Below, piece after piece: positions 1 through 11,835 of a stretch of 64,000 nt of DNA. Each line of letters starts with the position of its first letter. Within the stretch, counting starts at the first letter, position 1. The position numbers and the translations under genes were made by a program. Under the pieces are notes generated by a model that was not told the origin of the DNA, did not search any database, and worked only from the letters and a program-made list of their open reading frames with translations. Origin of the DNA: Patiria miniata (taxonomy: Eukaryota; Echinodermata; Asteroidea; Valvatida; Asterinidae). Location of the stretch: contig NW_024037074.1 of assembly GCF_015706575.1 (NCBI RefSeq), positions 14,373,334 through 14,437,333 of the forward strand, read 5' to 3'.

Positions 1-141
1 AAGGGAGTAAGCGGGGACATGTGGATTGGCTTGAACGGTATAGGCGTCCACGATCAATATCATTGGACTGATGCGACACGATTGGACTATACGAGCTGGG
101 CACCAGACCAACCTGACAATGCTTTGCCAATTACTGATCCG
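1..141 (+). CDS. Gene A exon: middle of CTLD (QPD motif)
   Basis: Frame starts at base 1. Reads ...GDMWIGLNGIGVHDQYHW, then SWAPDQPDN. WIGL is the CTLD core motif and QPD is the galactose-type sugar-binding triad. The donor is GTAGGC at 142. The start is cut by the window edge; the gene B counterpart (43,979-44,139) is nearly identical. Confidence 0.85.
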
Positions 142-3100
142 GTAGGCCATACATGCTCTGGACACACCAGTCTAGAATCATTTTTAAACATTTGGCAAAA
201 TGAAGCAGCTTCTTAGTGTGATTATGCTGTCACCACTCAATATGCTTGAAAGTCAAAGAAATGTTCCGTTTGTTTTCAACAGTATCAGTATTTTCATTTG
301 TGAACAGTTGGTGTAAAAGGGATGTACATGTACAAGCTTAACTCTAACCACCCCAAAACTCCAAAATTAACTGTTTGGCAGCAATTTGATGAGTTCAGGC
401 CTGTACCACCCAGGTACCATTACCATTGGGACTTTATGTCCAAGATGTTTACTTCAAGTAGTAAGAATGTGTTATTAGTGTCCACCAATGACTTGGAAAG
501 CTTCCTAGCCAAAATACCCAGGAAATTAGAGTCAACAAGCAGAGTGTTTCTCGTTTCTCACAAACCCTTTTGCCTATCCATTGTTGGAACTTTTTTGTTA
601 ACCAAGGAATTGACAAGCTATGGATGATCAACCGTGCAAAATAAAGAATGTACATGTAGTTAAGGGTCCATGGGATGCATTTTCTTAGGAACACATTTTT
701 TTACAACTTTCTACTCCTCTTAAATGCATGAAAACTATTTGACATTCTTTTACGTGATGGTTTATTTTATTGAAAAGTGGGCCTCTTTAACGTTTTAAAA
801 ATTTTATGCTTTTCCGGACAACTGGGGGCGCTGTTGCTGTGACCTCATTTCAGGAAGACAATGTTCAGTTTAGGGGTTTTCTGTTTAAATTGTGAACTCA
901 AAAATTTGCTCATTGAAAACATTTGTGAGAAAAGTTTACTCATTGGCTTAAGTACTGCCATATACTGACCGTTCAATGAATCAGCAAAGAAAAGAAACGT
1001 AATGACAGCAAAATAAGCAAATTACTAGCAACTTTTGGTGCTGATATAGCTGTAACATTGAAGTTTCTGCCTGAAATGACATCACACGTTTGTTCATGAA
1101 TTTGGAAATTGGCATTAGCACAAAAAACAAAAAGTCACCAAAATACTCTTAAGTGCCAAAACAGACATTGAAAATAAGGTTAAGGTGCATTTTGAGGGAT
1201 TGCATTACGAAAAATTACATTGCATGGCCCTTTAATGTTTCCAAAACATATTATTGGATTGTTGAAAAATAAAAACTCACCAACAAACATTACCAAAGAC
1301 TTAATACAAAAATGCCTCTCTCTTACATACGTACTGAGGATGTTGAGAAGCAACTTTGCAAACAAAACTCTGTTGCATGGCTTAAATTTATACCTGTGTG
1401 GTAGCTAGCCCATCATAAAATAGCACTCATTGTTTACAGATAAAAGAAAAGTCTATTTTTATTATAATTGACAGAACTCTGCTAGTTGTGTGGCGATGAT
1501 GAATGATCCCAGTGACCCTGGTCTGTGGAATGATGCCACGTGTACTACCTCACGAGCCTACCTCTGTCAGTCACCATTAGGTAGTAGTAGTTTCTGCTAT
1601 CTTTTGATATGCCATTTTCCTCTTTCATTCAGAGAAACAAGATTGCTTGCTTACTTTATAGGAGACGCATGTGTTTTACCTCCCAAAATATGGTACCTGT
1701 TAACATGTTGCTTCACTTTTGGTGCAATGTTTTCATCATGTCACTCGGAGGTACAACCTAAACTTGACTTGCACCATTCTACCATTGAGTTGATTTCTTC
1801 TTTACTTTGTTGTGTACACATGGTCTCCCAATCAACTACTTGTCATGTGTTTACATTGTTCTCTGTCATGTCACATCTCTCAGTTTTTGTCATGCACACC
1901 TTTTGTTTTACTTTCAATCTTTTTAGTGTCATCTGGTGGTGATCCTCCTCCCCTACCAGGAAACCCATGTACAGACAACAAGTACTCCAACTATGACGAC
2001 ACATGTTTCCTTATGGAGGACACTTACAAGCGCTCGTTCGAACAGGCCAGAATAGTATGTACATAAATGATACATCAACAGCTGACATGATCAAATGCAC
2101 ATTCTTTGTTAGGAGTACCGTATGTCTATAATTAACATGGAGGCAAATGCGATGAAATTTGTTTGTGAGCCCAACAGTAGATGTTTCATGTTAGTTAACC
2201 CTTTCCATACCACGGGCGACTTATGTCAACAAGGAACTACCCCATGCCTCTTACCATGGGTGAATTTAGTCGACCAGGAAACCACACACAGAACATCACC
2301 CTCAACACAGATTTAATCACTGCTTGTCAGCAAGCTGGCATGTCGGTATGTTTAGCCGCCCATACAGGTACATCAACCATATACCAGCTGAAAGAGTGTT
2401 TCAGATCATATTCTAATACAGTGAAATCTGGATAAGTTAAACCTTAAGGGAACGGGTTCAAAATTTGACTTAAAGGGGAATGTACGACATTTACTTTTGC
2501 TGCAATTTTCAGAAATAAATGGATTTGGAGGATTAGTATGTTATAGCAAATATTGTTACACTGACTTGTTTCATGTTTTGGGTTCGTAGAACCAAGAAAA
2601 ACCAAGAAGACCAATCATATTCTTGTAGTTTGGTTCCCTGACCCCACTTAAGATGAAACGGAGCAATTTCTTTGGGCAATTGTTAGATCAGAGAATCAGT
2701 CTAGTAGTCTTGTAGTCTTCACAGGTGTGTAATCAATTGCAAAGAAAATGCAGACGAACTAAATATGAAAAATTAGGAGCACATTTTGAAAAAAAGCCAA
2801 TTTTCTTCAACGCTGGTCGGCTGACCAAAAATACAGTTTTTTCTTGATAATGTCAGCACACCAGGAGGCACAACTTAACAGAATGCTTTAGACTGTCCTT
2901 CCCTAACAATCCAGTAAGATATTTCGTGATAATTTGATCATTGCGTTTTTTGATGTTTGCAAATGTTGTATCTTCCCTTTAAGCAGAGTTAAGCAGGGAT
3001 GTATATCATTGTTATATTACTGAAGGGAATGGATTCTTTGTTTGACTTAACAGTTGTTTTGCATTATCAGAGTTTGATTTTAGAACTTACAGCAGGACTG

Positions 3101-6100
3101 TTCTAAACAGAACAAAAACTACTTAGCAAGTTGATAATAAGCAGGACAAGTTCTTCTCAGAACTTATATCTTCTAAGCAGTAGTTATTACCACATGGTGT
3201 TACCGCAAAACCGAAACGATACCGATACCCCACCATGCAAAGCCTCAAATCTTATAGAGTTTGATTTATCGAGATTTCACTGTAGTACAGTTTATTCATG
3301 TGTTACCATTACAAACATTTAGGAAAAGTGCTTGAGAAGTATATCCATGCACAATTTGAAGTATGGAGTGCTATTTGGTCATGTGGTAATTATGGCTTGC
3401 AGTTTTGTAAATGGGACAGATACAAAAAATAGCATAAGTTTTTTATTTTTTGCACATATGGCCTTGGTTTTACATCACATAAAAGAGTAAAGTGGAAGTA
3501 TCAAACTTAACACTCAACACTCTTGATTTAATCACTCCTTGGCAGTGACAATGGGTTGAGTAAGTTTTCAACTTGTGGTCCAGTTTTCATGCGCTAGTGA
3601 ATTCTGCATGAGTGAGTAAATAGTTTGGTTCTGTGGATAGCCAAGTCAATAAACACTGTGTGGGTTAAGCTGCAAATCCTACCAAATTTGCTGTGCACTA
3701 AAATTTGCCATAAATACAGAATGTTCAGATCAGATGTGACACTTAGGCTAAGCCAGGGTTCTCCCCACGTACAAACGTGAGTATCGGCCCGATACGCTGG
3801 AATTGCAGCCCGCTACGCCGACAAAAATGCCGATCACATTTTTCAGCCACCGATACGCACAATATAATTATTATACAAGCCATTGAAATGCACAACATAA
3901 TCGTTTCATATGCCATTATTTCATCTTGACATGCAAAATCTTGACAAAAATCCCGTATTTCTGATGCATGTGTGATCAAAATGCACACGATGAAGGGTCT
4001 TTTGCGTCGACCGCCCACACCCAGCTATATATTAGCGCGCATACGGCATGGTACACTGGTTCCCTTCGCGTGCTAACAGTATTAATGCTATGATGAAGGA
4101 CCGAAACCAGTGACTACTGCCTCGTGCGTGCATACATGATGATGACGTCTGCCGAAGTTGGATCGTAAAAACACCAAACAAACATCGATGGAGAAAGAGA
4201 ATTTCTGCAAATTAATTCACAGAACGTGATCTTTATTTTCTGTGTATGTATTTTTCATTAAAATGACGAGATTGCAAAGCTCGAACTTGTGGCGAAACAT
4301 CGTAGCGTGCATCTTAGAAGCAGTACTGCAAAATTTTCGGCCACGTGGGATGGGCCGTACATACACAGTGCAGTAATGCACACTGATACTGCGCCGTGTG
4401 TGCACAGCGCGATGTATGGCCGGCCAGACTGAATGTTGACGGCGCCAGGGGCGTTAAGCATATAGTGTAAACAACCACCTCAAATATATTTTTAATTAGG
4501 TGAGGCAAGTTTAAATCACTTTTGATGGTCAGTCTTGATAATGTTCGTGGTGCAAAGGAAAACAATCCAGGCACAAAACTACATGATTCCTTGTTCAATA
4601 TGCTTCTTTCAATCGTGTGTTTTTATTCCTCCATGATTCAATCAGCAGCCGAAAAATTGGCGAAATAATTTTTCTGAACTACTGACGCTTTTTTGAAAGG
4701 CATGTAATTGGAAGCAAAAGTGATTATTTTTTGTCTTCACCTTAATTTCTAAATTTGAAACTTGCTTGTAAATATAATCCATACTTTCTAGATCAGGAAG
4801 TTTTAACACAGGTTTTGAAATGTTGAATTTTTTTTAAGTTAAAAATTTTGATATTATTTTCTTTAATAATACAAAAAAACAAGCTCTCCTCTAAATTTTA
4901 AGGAAAACTTTTCCTTAAAGACTCCCCAGATTTGCTCTAAAATGCACCAGAGAGCCTCTTAAGTCTAAAATTTTTCGGGGCCATTAAGCGGGCCCCGAAC
5001 CCCTCGCCATGGCTTCGCAGGTTGGTGTATCATAACAAACTTCCCCCACAAGTTTGAAAAAATCCTGAGGAGAACCCTGCTAAGCCCTGTCTTAACACAT
5101 TATATGTTATAGACTAAACACATGCTCAGCCTTAATAGCACGTATTTCAACCTGCATAAAGTAAACAGACGCCTAAGCTTGACAATATTATTGGATGTGC
5201 TTGCGGAGAGTATAGACAGTAACAACGCTGACCTTTGTCAGGTTGTGGGCTTGCGTCCAGCGTGTTGGCTGTGGGTGCTCATTTAAATAGTCAAGGTTTC
5301 TCATGAACATGAATTAAGAAGATTATTGAACTATTTTCATTTTCACTACCTGATAGGGTTGGTTTTGCTGAGATATCATTTGACCCCCAAAATTTTTTGT
5401 CTTGAATAGAATTGCGAGAGTAGGGATGGTAGCTTGCTGTCAGTGAATGACCGATACGCGGGGGCGCTATTCACGTACCTCCTGTACCAAGCTGGTACTG
5501 ATGATGAAGCCTGGTTGGGATTGAGGCGTAATTCTGTAAGTACACATTGATTTATGTAAGTGGAACAGCAGATTAAAGTAAAAAGGTTTATGTACGATAC
5601 TTGCTGCAGGGGCTATCATGCACTATGCATGTATATCATGAGACATATGACAACGCTTTCCGGGTGACTGGCCTGATATCCCTGAGCGAGCGAAGGGAAC
5701 AACTTTGTATCAAGTTCGCGAAATCCCTGTTCAAGAATTTCAGACATTGGTTATACCCAAGTCACAGAGCTCAATTCATCAGCTTCGACACAGTGGACGA
5801 CTGAGAGACTTTAGGTGCAGAACATGGTTAGAGACTGCGGAGCAGTGCCCTGCTCAATCTAGTCAGACTCATTAATCGACACCTAATGAAAAGCAAAAAT
5901 TATTGTTAAGTCTAGATGCTATACCAGAACATAGCCATTCCAGTATTGTGTTCTCTACGCTAATCTTTTTATCTTCTCGTTCGTGAAGATCATGGTTTCT
6001 TGTTTTTCTTAAGGTCCGTGCAATATGTAGTTTATATGTTTGTTGATAATATGAAAATGTTAAAATTTTGATGTTATAAATGCCCATTTCGGTATCATTT

Positions 6101-9100
6101 TCTCATCACGTCAACCTTCCTATTTTCTTGATTATGATTCTAAACAATTCCAAATATTTCCATAAAAGCTTATATTTTATATGTTTTATTTTTGTTGTTA
6201 TTACTTATTGAATTAATTGAACGAACTACATTGGATTTTTTTTTTCTTGCTTTTTAACGGTTTCTCTTCTTTTTAGTTAGTCTGGTTTAGAACATTTCAA
6301 TTTTTAATGTACCTGTACCCGCAGTATAATAGTCTTTTTAAAATGACTTCTGTCATATCGTAAACCATTGCAATTCAGTCCTTGGACTATGAGAATGGTA
6401 TGAACAATAGAACCCTTAATTCATTCAATTAAATTCAATCATCAGGAAATCTGATGATGATATTGCATGATGTATATTCCATGCAGCAAGTTCCCTGCAT
6501 TTATTTCAAATTCTCCTGGAAGGTTTCAATTCGGGGATATTACTGAAGATCCTAACACAACTTCATGATCAGTAGTGCAAATCCTTGACCCTATCACTAG
6601 ACATGTTGAACGCTATGCTAAATATTGACAGGTCTGTCTAGAGACTTTATCTTGAGTCCACTAATTTATAGGATTTTTTTTATATTCTTTGATTCTTTAT
6701 TTTAAATTGTTAGGATACTGGAGTATTTGAATGGATTGATGAGTGGCCGCTGCAGTTCACCAAATGGGGTCCCAATGAACCAAACAACAACAATGGAGAT
6801 TGTGTGGCACTAACTCGTGCCGGCAACTGGGCTGTCCGCCCATGCAGCGCTAACAAGTTCTACTTCTGCAAATACCCCTGTAAGTTGAACTACAGAGCAA
6901 ACATCAAATATTTAATCCTTTACTCTCAACAAAGACAAGCTCTAGCTGAAGATTGGGCGTGTGAGTTTGGAAGACTAATTGGTAGGAAAGTATTAATTCC
7001 TTATGCAATCACATGATTTTAGGTAATTGTTTCGGATTTTAATTGTGGTTAACTGAGCACCAATGTGTGTTTATTTGTGAACCTTCAAATTTCCTGCAAA
7101 CATGTAAAAAATCAACATACATCCCTGGGAATGGCAAAAAATGACCAAAAGCTGATGAGCATTGTGACAAACCAACTTCTCTGTTTATCCCCTTGGCTTT
7201 TAAGCCAGAAAGGGGGATATGGTGCTAGCTGTGTGTACATCCTATAAGGACTTGGGACAATGGGGTGTGTGTGATAACAATGGACCTGATGCTGCCCGAG
7301 GACACACACATGCAAAATCATCAATAAAATGAGGACAGGAACCAAATCGAGGACGTCCTCGATTAAAGAATGTGTACAAAACCAATGAAAGCTGTTCCAA
7401 AACATTACGAGTATAAACCAAGGAAAAGGGTAGAGGAGCAATAGAAAATCCTTGATTGACTGCATAAACAAACCTTAGAGTTTCTTTATGCATTCAATCA
7501 TGGATCCTCTACACAAGGATAAACAACTCATCTGAGAAATTCAACTGCAGTCGTGTGCCGACTTTAGTCTCGCGCACGCGCATTGTATGTTCTATACGCG
7601 TACAGGCCGTTATCAATTCTCGAACCAGAAATTTGGAAGTCGTTTATCCTTGTGTAGAGGATCCGTGATTCAATAGGGGATGTTGAACAATAGAGGACAA
7701 TAGGGTCCCCAATTCTCAAAGGACCCCAACGCTTGATCATGTACAAAACATATGGGAGGTCTTCCTAAGAAGTTAGAGTACAAACAAAAGAGGGACAATG
7801 GGGGTCCCCGATTGCAGGCAAATACACATTTGTCTGCGTTTATTTATGGTGTAAATCGAGGACACACACGCACAACATCATCGCTGAATCGAGGACAGGA
7901 ACCGTGTACAAAACCAATGAGAGCTGTTGCGAAAAAGTTCGTACAAACAAAGGAAAAGGGAAGAGGAACAAAAGAAAATCCTTGATTTACACTGTACACC
8001 ATAAACAAATGTGTGTGCATGTGTCTGTGTGTGACATTTTGGTTAGGTTAAATGTGTAGTGCTGTCGTATGAAAAATCAGACTTCAATTTCTATCAAACT
8101 TGGTGACAATAATCTTTGGGTACAGGGAACTTCAGATGCCTTGAAAAAAATGAGGTCAAAGGTCAACTAGGGATCAAATGAAGTCATTGTTGATTTTGGT
8201 AACAGAAAAGTGCTGTCATATGAAAAGTCAGATCTCAACCAAACTTGGTGACAATTGCTTTGGGTAGGGGGACTTAAGATGACTTCAGACATTTCAGGTC
8301 AAACATCATCTAGGGGTCAAATGAGTTCATTGTTGATTTTGGTTAGGTAAACTGAAAATGTGCTTACTAACTGACTGTATAAGTACTGCTAGCATGCCAG
8401 GGGGATCGCGCAAGTTTAACTTGCAGTACTTTTAATTTCTTCAATCAGCTACTCCGCCAGATGTTCCAGGGCTGAAGGGAGGGATCTGTCCTCCTGACTA
8501 CGTAGAATTCCCAGGATCAGATGACTGCTACCTGTTTGATACAACGGCCACAACGATAAAACAAGAAGCTGGAGATCTAACATGTGCCACTAGCCACAAC
8601 GGAGGCAGATTGCCCAGCATTCACAGCAAAGCAGAGGAAGAATTTGTCAAGGCTGAAGCCAAAAAAGTCTTTGGGGAAAACGCCCAAATTTGGCTGGGTG
8701 TAACTCGCAATGCAGGTGAGTGTATGCTGGGGTCGTAGACTGAGCCTATTTGAATATTTGATTAAAATTTGAATATTGAAATTTCCATGTGATTGAATGT
8801 TCAGATATTTGATGCTGTAATTATAAGATTCAGTGCTCACAGTGCGTGCACAATACTCCAGCACTTCAAGCACAGGTTAATATGATCCACATGTTGGAGT
8901 AAAGAATTCTGAGAGAGGAAAGAAGTCATCTGCATTACTAATACTAAAAAGAAAACCTTAATGCTAAGCACAGACAGTTAAACAGTTAGTATGGAAATTT
9001 ACTCTTTTTCTTCTTTCAGATGAATTCAATACCTGGTTTGATCAGAGTCTGATGGACTACGTGAACTGGGATGTCAATGAACCTACTGATGATAACGATG

Positions 9101-11005
9101 CAAACAACAATGGCGTCCTGATGGATGTGAATGGCAGATGGAGTGATGTCGCCTCTACTGAGAGACACAACTACATCTGCAAATCTCCCAAATGTAGGAA
9201 TCACTTGCCCTCTGCCAGTTCAATTTGTATAATACCCAATGTGTAACTTAATCTAAAAATACACAGCTGCTTTATCAAATGAATCGGGGTCAGCATTATA
9301 CTTGCATCATTATCGCCATGTTTAATCATGTTGCATGGTAAGGCCACTTTCCACTTGAGGGTGAACAAACCAGTGTTACCATTGCATAACTTTATAGGGA
9401 CATCAAGCCCCATGTAAGGTAACTTTGAGAACCACAGTCTATGATTACTAGTTCAGATGTCCTAACCACTGGACGACTCAGCTTGCTGGGGTCAGCTGCT
9501 AGTTTCACTGCAGAAAATAACGTGAATCTTTATGTGTCATTTGGTCCTCTTCCAGTTCCAGCCCCTCCCACCCCCAAACCAACCAGTTCAGCCATTAAAC
9601 CAGGTAGGTTGGTTCAGTTTTTTAATTGTTTACCTATTTGTTTTGTTTTTACTATGTGGTGTTTAAAGGGAATGTACATCATTGGCTTTTGTTGTAATTT
9701 TCAGAAATGAACTTATTTGAGGGGTTAGTATAATAGATCAAATATTGTTTAGCTGACATGATTGAAGTTTTGTGTTCGAAAATGCTTGAAAAACCAAGAA
9801 AAACTAAAATGTTTAAGTAGTCTGGTTCCCTGACTCCACTAAAGATAAAATGGATCAATTTATAGATGTCCGAAAAATTGAAGGTAAGAGAACCAGTCTA
9901 GCTGGCCTGCACCCGTTCATGAACATGTAACCAATAGCAAACAAAATTTGGACTGAAAAAAAATTGTAAATTTGGAGCAGTAGTTGAAAAATAGTTAGGT
10001 TTTTCCAACGGTGGTCGGCCGACCACTGTTGGAAATATATACAAAAATACCATTTTCTTGAAAATGACTTGACACCAGGTGCCATAATTTTACAGGATGC
10101 TTTAGACTGTCATTTACCAACATCCTAGTAAGGTATTTCGTAAAAACTTGGTAGTTTTATTCTTCGATGTTTGTAAATGTTGTATATTCCCTTTAATGGT
10201 TTGTGGTGTAATTTTTTTTTTGGGGGGGGGGGTTGTGCCTTTGTTCCAGATTACATAGCCTTTCAACTTATAATTATGGATTTGTGTACTAAAATAAGAG
10301 GGACAGGCATGAAGGAAATATGATATACATTTTTCTTCAATGGTTTGTTTCAGATTGATCAATTTCACAAAATGTCTGTTTATGATTATATGATTTGTAT
10401 GCAGTACATGAAAACAAGTGTGTGGCCCAATATGAAGTTATCAGAATAAGTTTTACTCATTGGTTTTCATTGATCTTTAATGTCAGTTATTAAACTTTTG
10501 TTCTTTATTGTATTTATTGCCCTGATGTGTTGCCTTAGTATTGAGTATTTTTACAATATCACTTTCCCCTCCCAACAAGGCTATTCCACAATTGGAAAGT
10601 ATTTTATCTTTAACAGTCACAGTTCTATACCTAACTATTGTTATGGACTTTGTACATGAACAGTTGATGGTGCTTGATGAGGACTCATAAGAGCACCCTG
10701 TGCATGACTCAGGTTGTGTGCACCAGTTGATTTAAGCCCAGAGCAAGGAACAAAATGAATGTGCATAATCATGCATCATGTTTATGTGATGAATGTTAGG
10801 TGTACATGGGCAATGCATTTCAATCCCACAAACCTCTCTCTTTGTAACTGCCCAGGAGTACTCCTGCATTCATCAGATGAGTCCATATATGTAGCAGTAG
10901 CAGCAGCCGTCAGTGAACTTATGCATATTTTATTTCTTTTGTGCAGTTGCTGGATGGTTGTCTATCCTCTTGACTGGAGCTGCCATCGTGTTTGCCAGAC
11001 GTTAA
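1..11005 (+). CDS. Gene A: multi-CTLD C-type lectin receptor, 3' part
   Basis: Partial gene whose 5' end is outside the window. Exons: 1-141, 1475-1580, 1927-2054, 5410-5535, 6714-6879, 8449-8715, 9020-9193, 9556-9603, 10947-11005. They total 1,215 nt and give 404 residues plus stop, open throughout with all phases matching. Content in order: second half of a CTLD with QPD and WND motifs; a CTLD with EPN; a CTLD with EPT; a Pro/Thr/Ser stalk; and a C-terminal hydrophobic segment ending in ARR. C-type lectin domains bind glycans, often with calcium, on the cell exterior. The gene is the paralogue of gene B (16,698-54,330), and the two align exon by exon. No frameshift or stop is seen, so it looks functional. 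Recognition of the family is firm; ligand and role are inference. Confidence 0.85.
142..1474 (+). other. Gene A intron, no recognisable content
   Basis: AT-rich intron. The first few hundred bases still align with the gene B intron after 44,140. I see no gene, tandem array or clear mobile element. Confidence 0.5.
1475..1580 (+). CDS. Gene A exon: end of QPD-type CTLD
   Basis: Phase 0 in, phase 1 out. Encodes NSASCVAMMNDPSDPGLWND and ends AYLCQSP. The cysteines before and after WND and the terminal YLC cysteine are the conserved CTLD positions; WND completes the calcium site with the QPD of the previous exon. Confidence 0.87.
1927..2054 (+). CDS. Gene A exon: linker and start of EPN-type CTLD
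   Basis: Phase 1 in, phase 0 out. Linker SSGGDPPPLPGNPC, then the CTLD start NYDDTCFLMEDTYKRSFEQA. Compared with gene B 45,659-45,786 the linker is conserved, but the segment after CFLME is strongly changed. Confidence 0.85.
2474..2988. mobile_element. MITE with TTAA target duplication, copy 1
   Basis: 515-bp element flanked by TTAA (2470-2473 and 2989-2992). The ends are inverted: AGGGGAATGTAC... and ...TTCCCT. It is related to copies at 9,667-10,192 and 21,710-22,222. TTAA duplications are typical of piggyBac-type transposases. No coding capacity. The internal palindrome conserved in the other copies has decayed here. Not present in the matching gene B intron. Confidence 0.75.
3754..5079. 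mobile_element. hAT-like non-autonomous DNA transposon
   Basis: Ends in CAGGGTTCTCC and GGAGAACCCTG, exact inverse complements, and is directly flanked by the 6-bp direct repeat CTAAGC (3748-3753 and 5080-5085). CAGGG-type termini with short duplications fit the hAT superfamily. No transposase ORF is seen in its 1.33 kb. The corresponding gene B intron (45,787-46,273) lacks it, so it probably entered gene A after the duplication. Confidence 0.7.
5410..5535 (+). CDS. Gene A exon: core of EPN-type CTLD
   Basis: Phase 0 in and out. Encodes NCESRDGSLLSVNDRYAGAL and then EAWLGLRRNS. The WLGL core and the CTLD cysteine are present. It is three codons shorter than gene B 46,274-46,408, within the Ala/Thr/Asp stretch before DDEAW. 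Confidence 0.87.
5536..6713 (+). other. Gene A intron, AT-rich
   Basis: Nothing identifiable. Its 3' part aligns with the shorter gene B intron (46,409-46,820). Confidence 0.5.
6714..6879 (+). CDS. Gene A exon: end of EPN-type CTLD
   Basis: Phase 0 in, phase 1 out. Contains KWGPNEPNNNNGDCVALTR and ends FYFCKYP. EPN is the mannose-type triad. The usual WND is replaced by WAV, so the calcium site is incomplete by the standard motif. Seven replacements against gene B cluster in its last third. Confidence 0.88.
7497..7669. mobile_element. Short inverted-repeat element (MITE-like)
   Basis: About 27-bp arms, 7497-7524 and 7642-7669, built on GGATCCTCTACACAAGGATA and its complement, separated by about 117 bp that include a CpG-rich stretch. 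No coding potential. Confidence 0.6.
8065..8345 (+). repeat. Dimer of ~150-bp repeat with DR1 hormone-receptor motif
   Basis: Two head-to-tail units share GTGCTGTC, AACTTGGTGACAAT, TTTGGGTA and CATTGTTGATTTTGGT. The first contains AGGTCAAAGGTCA (8153-8165), the perfect DR1 consensus for RXR/HNF4-class receptors. Similar units occur at about 36,500-36,735. Confidence 0.65.
8449..8715 (+). CDS. Gene A exon: first part of EPT-type CTLD
   Basis: Phase 1 in and out. Starts with linker STPPDVPGLKGG, then ICPPDYVEF and DDCYLF, the cysteine in DLTCAT, GGRLPSIHSKAEEEF and IWLGVTRNA. This is the classical first half of a CTLD. Gene B 47,215-47,481 has the same length. Confidence 0.9.
9020..9193 (+). 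CDS. Gene A exon: end of EPT-type CTLD
   Basis: Phase 1 in and out. Encodes NTWFDQSLMDYVNWDVNEPT, later RWSDVASTERHNYICKSPK. The triad is EPT. The two inner cysteines, normally before and after WND, are both missing, so the second disulfide is absent. Confidence 0.9.
9440..9500 (-). repeat. tRNA-like SINE trace
   Basis: On the minus strand, TCGTCCAGTGGTTAGG resembles an A box and GTGGTTCTC a degraded B box. The matching gene B intron has a better preserved copy (49,667-49,750), so insertion predates the duplication. Confidence 0.4.
9556..9603 (+). CDS. Gene A exon: Pro/Thr/Ser stalk
   Basis: 48-nt exon, phase 1 in and out, FPAPPTPKPTSSAIKP. A second acceptor six bases downstream (after TTCCAG) would also stay in frame and drop two residues. 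A short, probably O-glycosylated, spacer between the last CTLD and the membrane anchor. Confidence 0.8.
9667..10192. mobile_element. MITE with TTAA target duplication, copy 2
   Basis: 526 bp between TTAA at 9663-9666 and 10193-10196. The ends AGGGAATGTACA and TGTATATTCCCT are inverted. Carries a near-perfect 34-bp palindrome at 10,002-10,035 centred on GGCC. Absent from the matching gene B intron. Confidence 0.8.
10947..11005 (+). CDS. Gene A last exon: hydrophobic C-terminal anchor
   Basis: Encodes VAGWLSILLTGAAIVFARR followed by TAA. About 15 hydrophobic residues with a two-arginine end. Either a short type I transmembrane segment with almost no cytoplasmic tail, or a GPI-attachment signal, since SSA plus a short spacer precedes it. 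The sequence alone does not decide between them. Confidence 0.85.
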
Positions 11006-11465
11006 AGAAGTTTCTAGTCTTCACAGTGCCTTGCGTCAGTAGGAACAGCATCTGGGCACCCGTCTGATAACCCAATTCCTATGATGATAGCCTTTATTAG
11101 TGTCTTTATGAAATGCAGTTGCATTGATGGTTGGACACAACGATTGACAATGAGCGTAAACAATACATGACTCAAATACACAAATATGTTTGAATTGTAC
11201 AGATATTCAATCAAACCATTTTGAGTGAGATTTTCAGATTGCTTGTCATGATTTCATTTAGTTTGCAGATTAAAAAAATTCCAGCATTTGAAGACTCATG
11301 TGTGGCCATTATAAATGTCCTTTTTTATTTCCTAGCCCGAGTATATTAACATGATAACCAAATATATTCGAATTATGCAAAATAGCAACAGTATTTAGTT
11401 CTGCTATTTGTAATGGAACTGTTTAACAGTGATAAGTCATTCACTAGGAGAATCTACAATGTAAA

Positions 11466-11525
11466 TTGACAAGAGTGAGACTTGAACCTTAGACCTGATG
11501 ATTACCATTCTGCTGTGTCCCCCCA
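11466..11525 (-). repeat. tRNA-derived SINE head
   Basis: On the minus strand, CAGCAGAATGG (11505-11515) is A-box-like and GGTTCAAGTCT (11478-11488) is B-box-like, at normal tRNA spacing. In gene B the same repeat is cut short at about 54,823, where satellite DNA begins. Confidence 0.5.
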
Positions 11526-11764
11526 ATTTGACTGTAAAGCCAATTCAACACTTATTCCCTGAGGCATTTTGGATCGGCGTATTCCTAATTCCTCCAAAGT
11601 CCACTTTGAAAAAAACAGCGGCACTGTCTTGATATGTAACTTTCACAGGGCATCAGAATTAATTTAAAGTAAGAAAGGCTGGGCTCTTTATCTGCTTCAT
11701 TTTTTAAAATTCTTCAAAACCCCTTGGGAGATATTGAATGACAAAAATGAGACACAACTAGTCA

Positions 11765-11835
11765 GTTTAGTTGATGCAGCACCTGTATGGCATTCTTGAG
11801 GTTGGAGGTTCACATCCCATTGAAAAGTTTTATTT
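11765..11835 (+). repeat. tRNA-like repeat shared by both paralogues
   Basis: GAGGTTCACATCCC (B-box-like, about 11,815-11,828) preceded by GTTGATGCAGC. The same string ending in CACATCCCATT is present at 55,519-55,561. Confidence 0.35.

Larger units (their letters stand above)
6880..8448 (+). repeat. Gene A intron rich in duplicated repeats
   Basis: Contains two diverged direct copies of a unit of about 150-190 bp (about 7,290-7,480 and 7,855-8,010; both have AATCGAGGAC and AAAATCCTTGATT). It also holds an inverted-repeat element (7,497-7,669) and a head-to-tail dimer (8,065-8,345), listed separately. Confidence 0.6.

Noticed and set aside
2122..2435. Additional lectin exon in gene A intron
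   Set aside because: Flanking exons (1927-2054 and 5410-5535) join in phase 0 and match the gene B exon order; the ORFs here lack CTLD motifs and would interrupt the domain.
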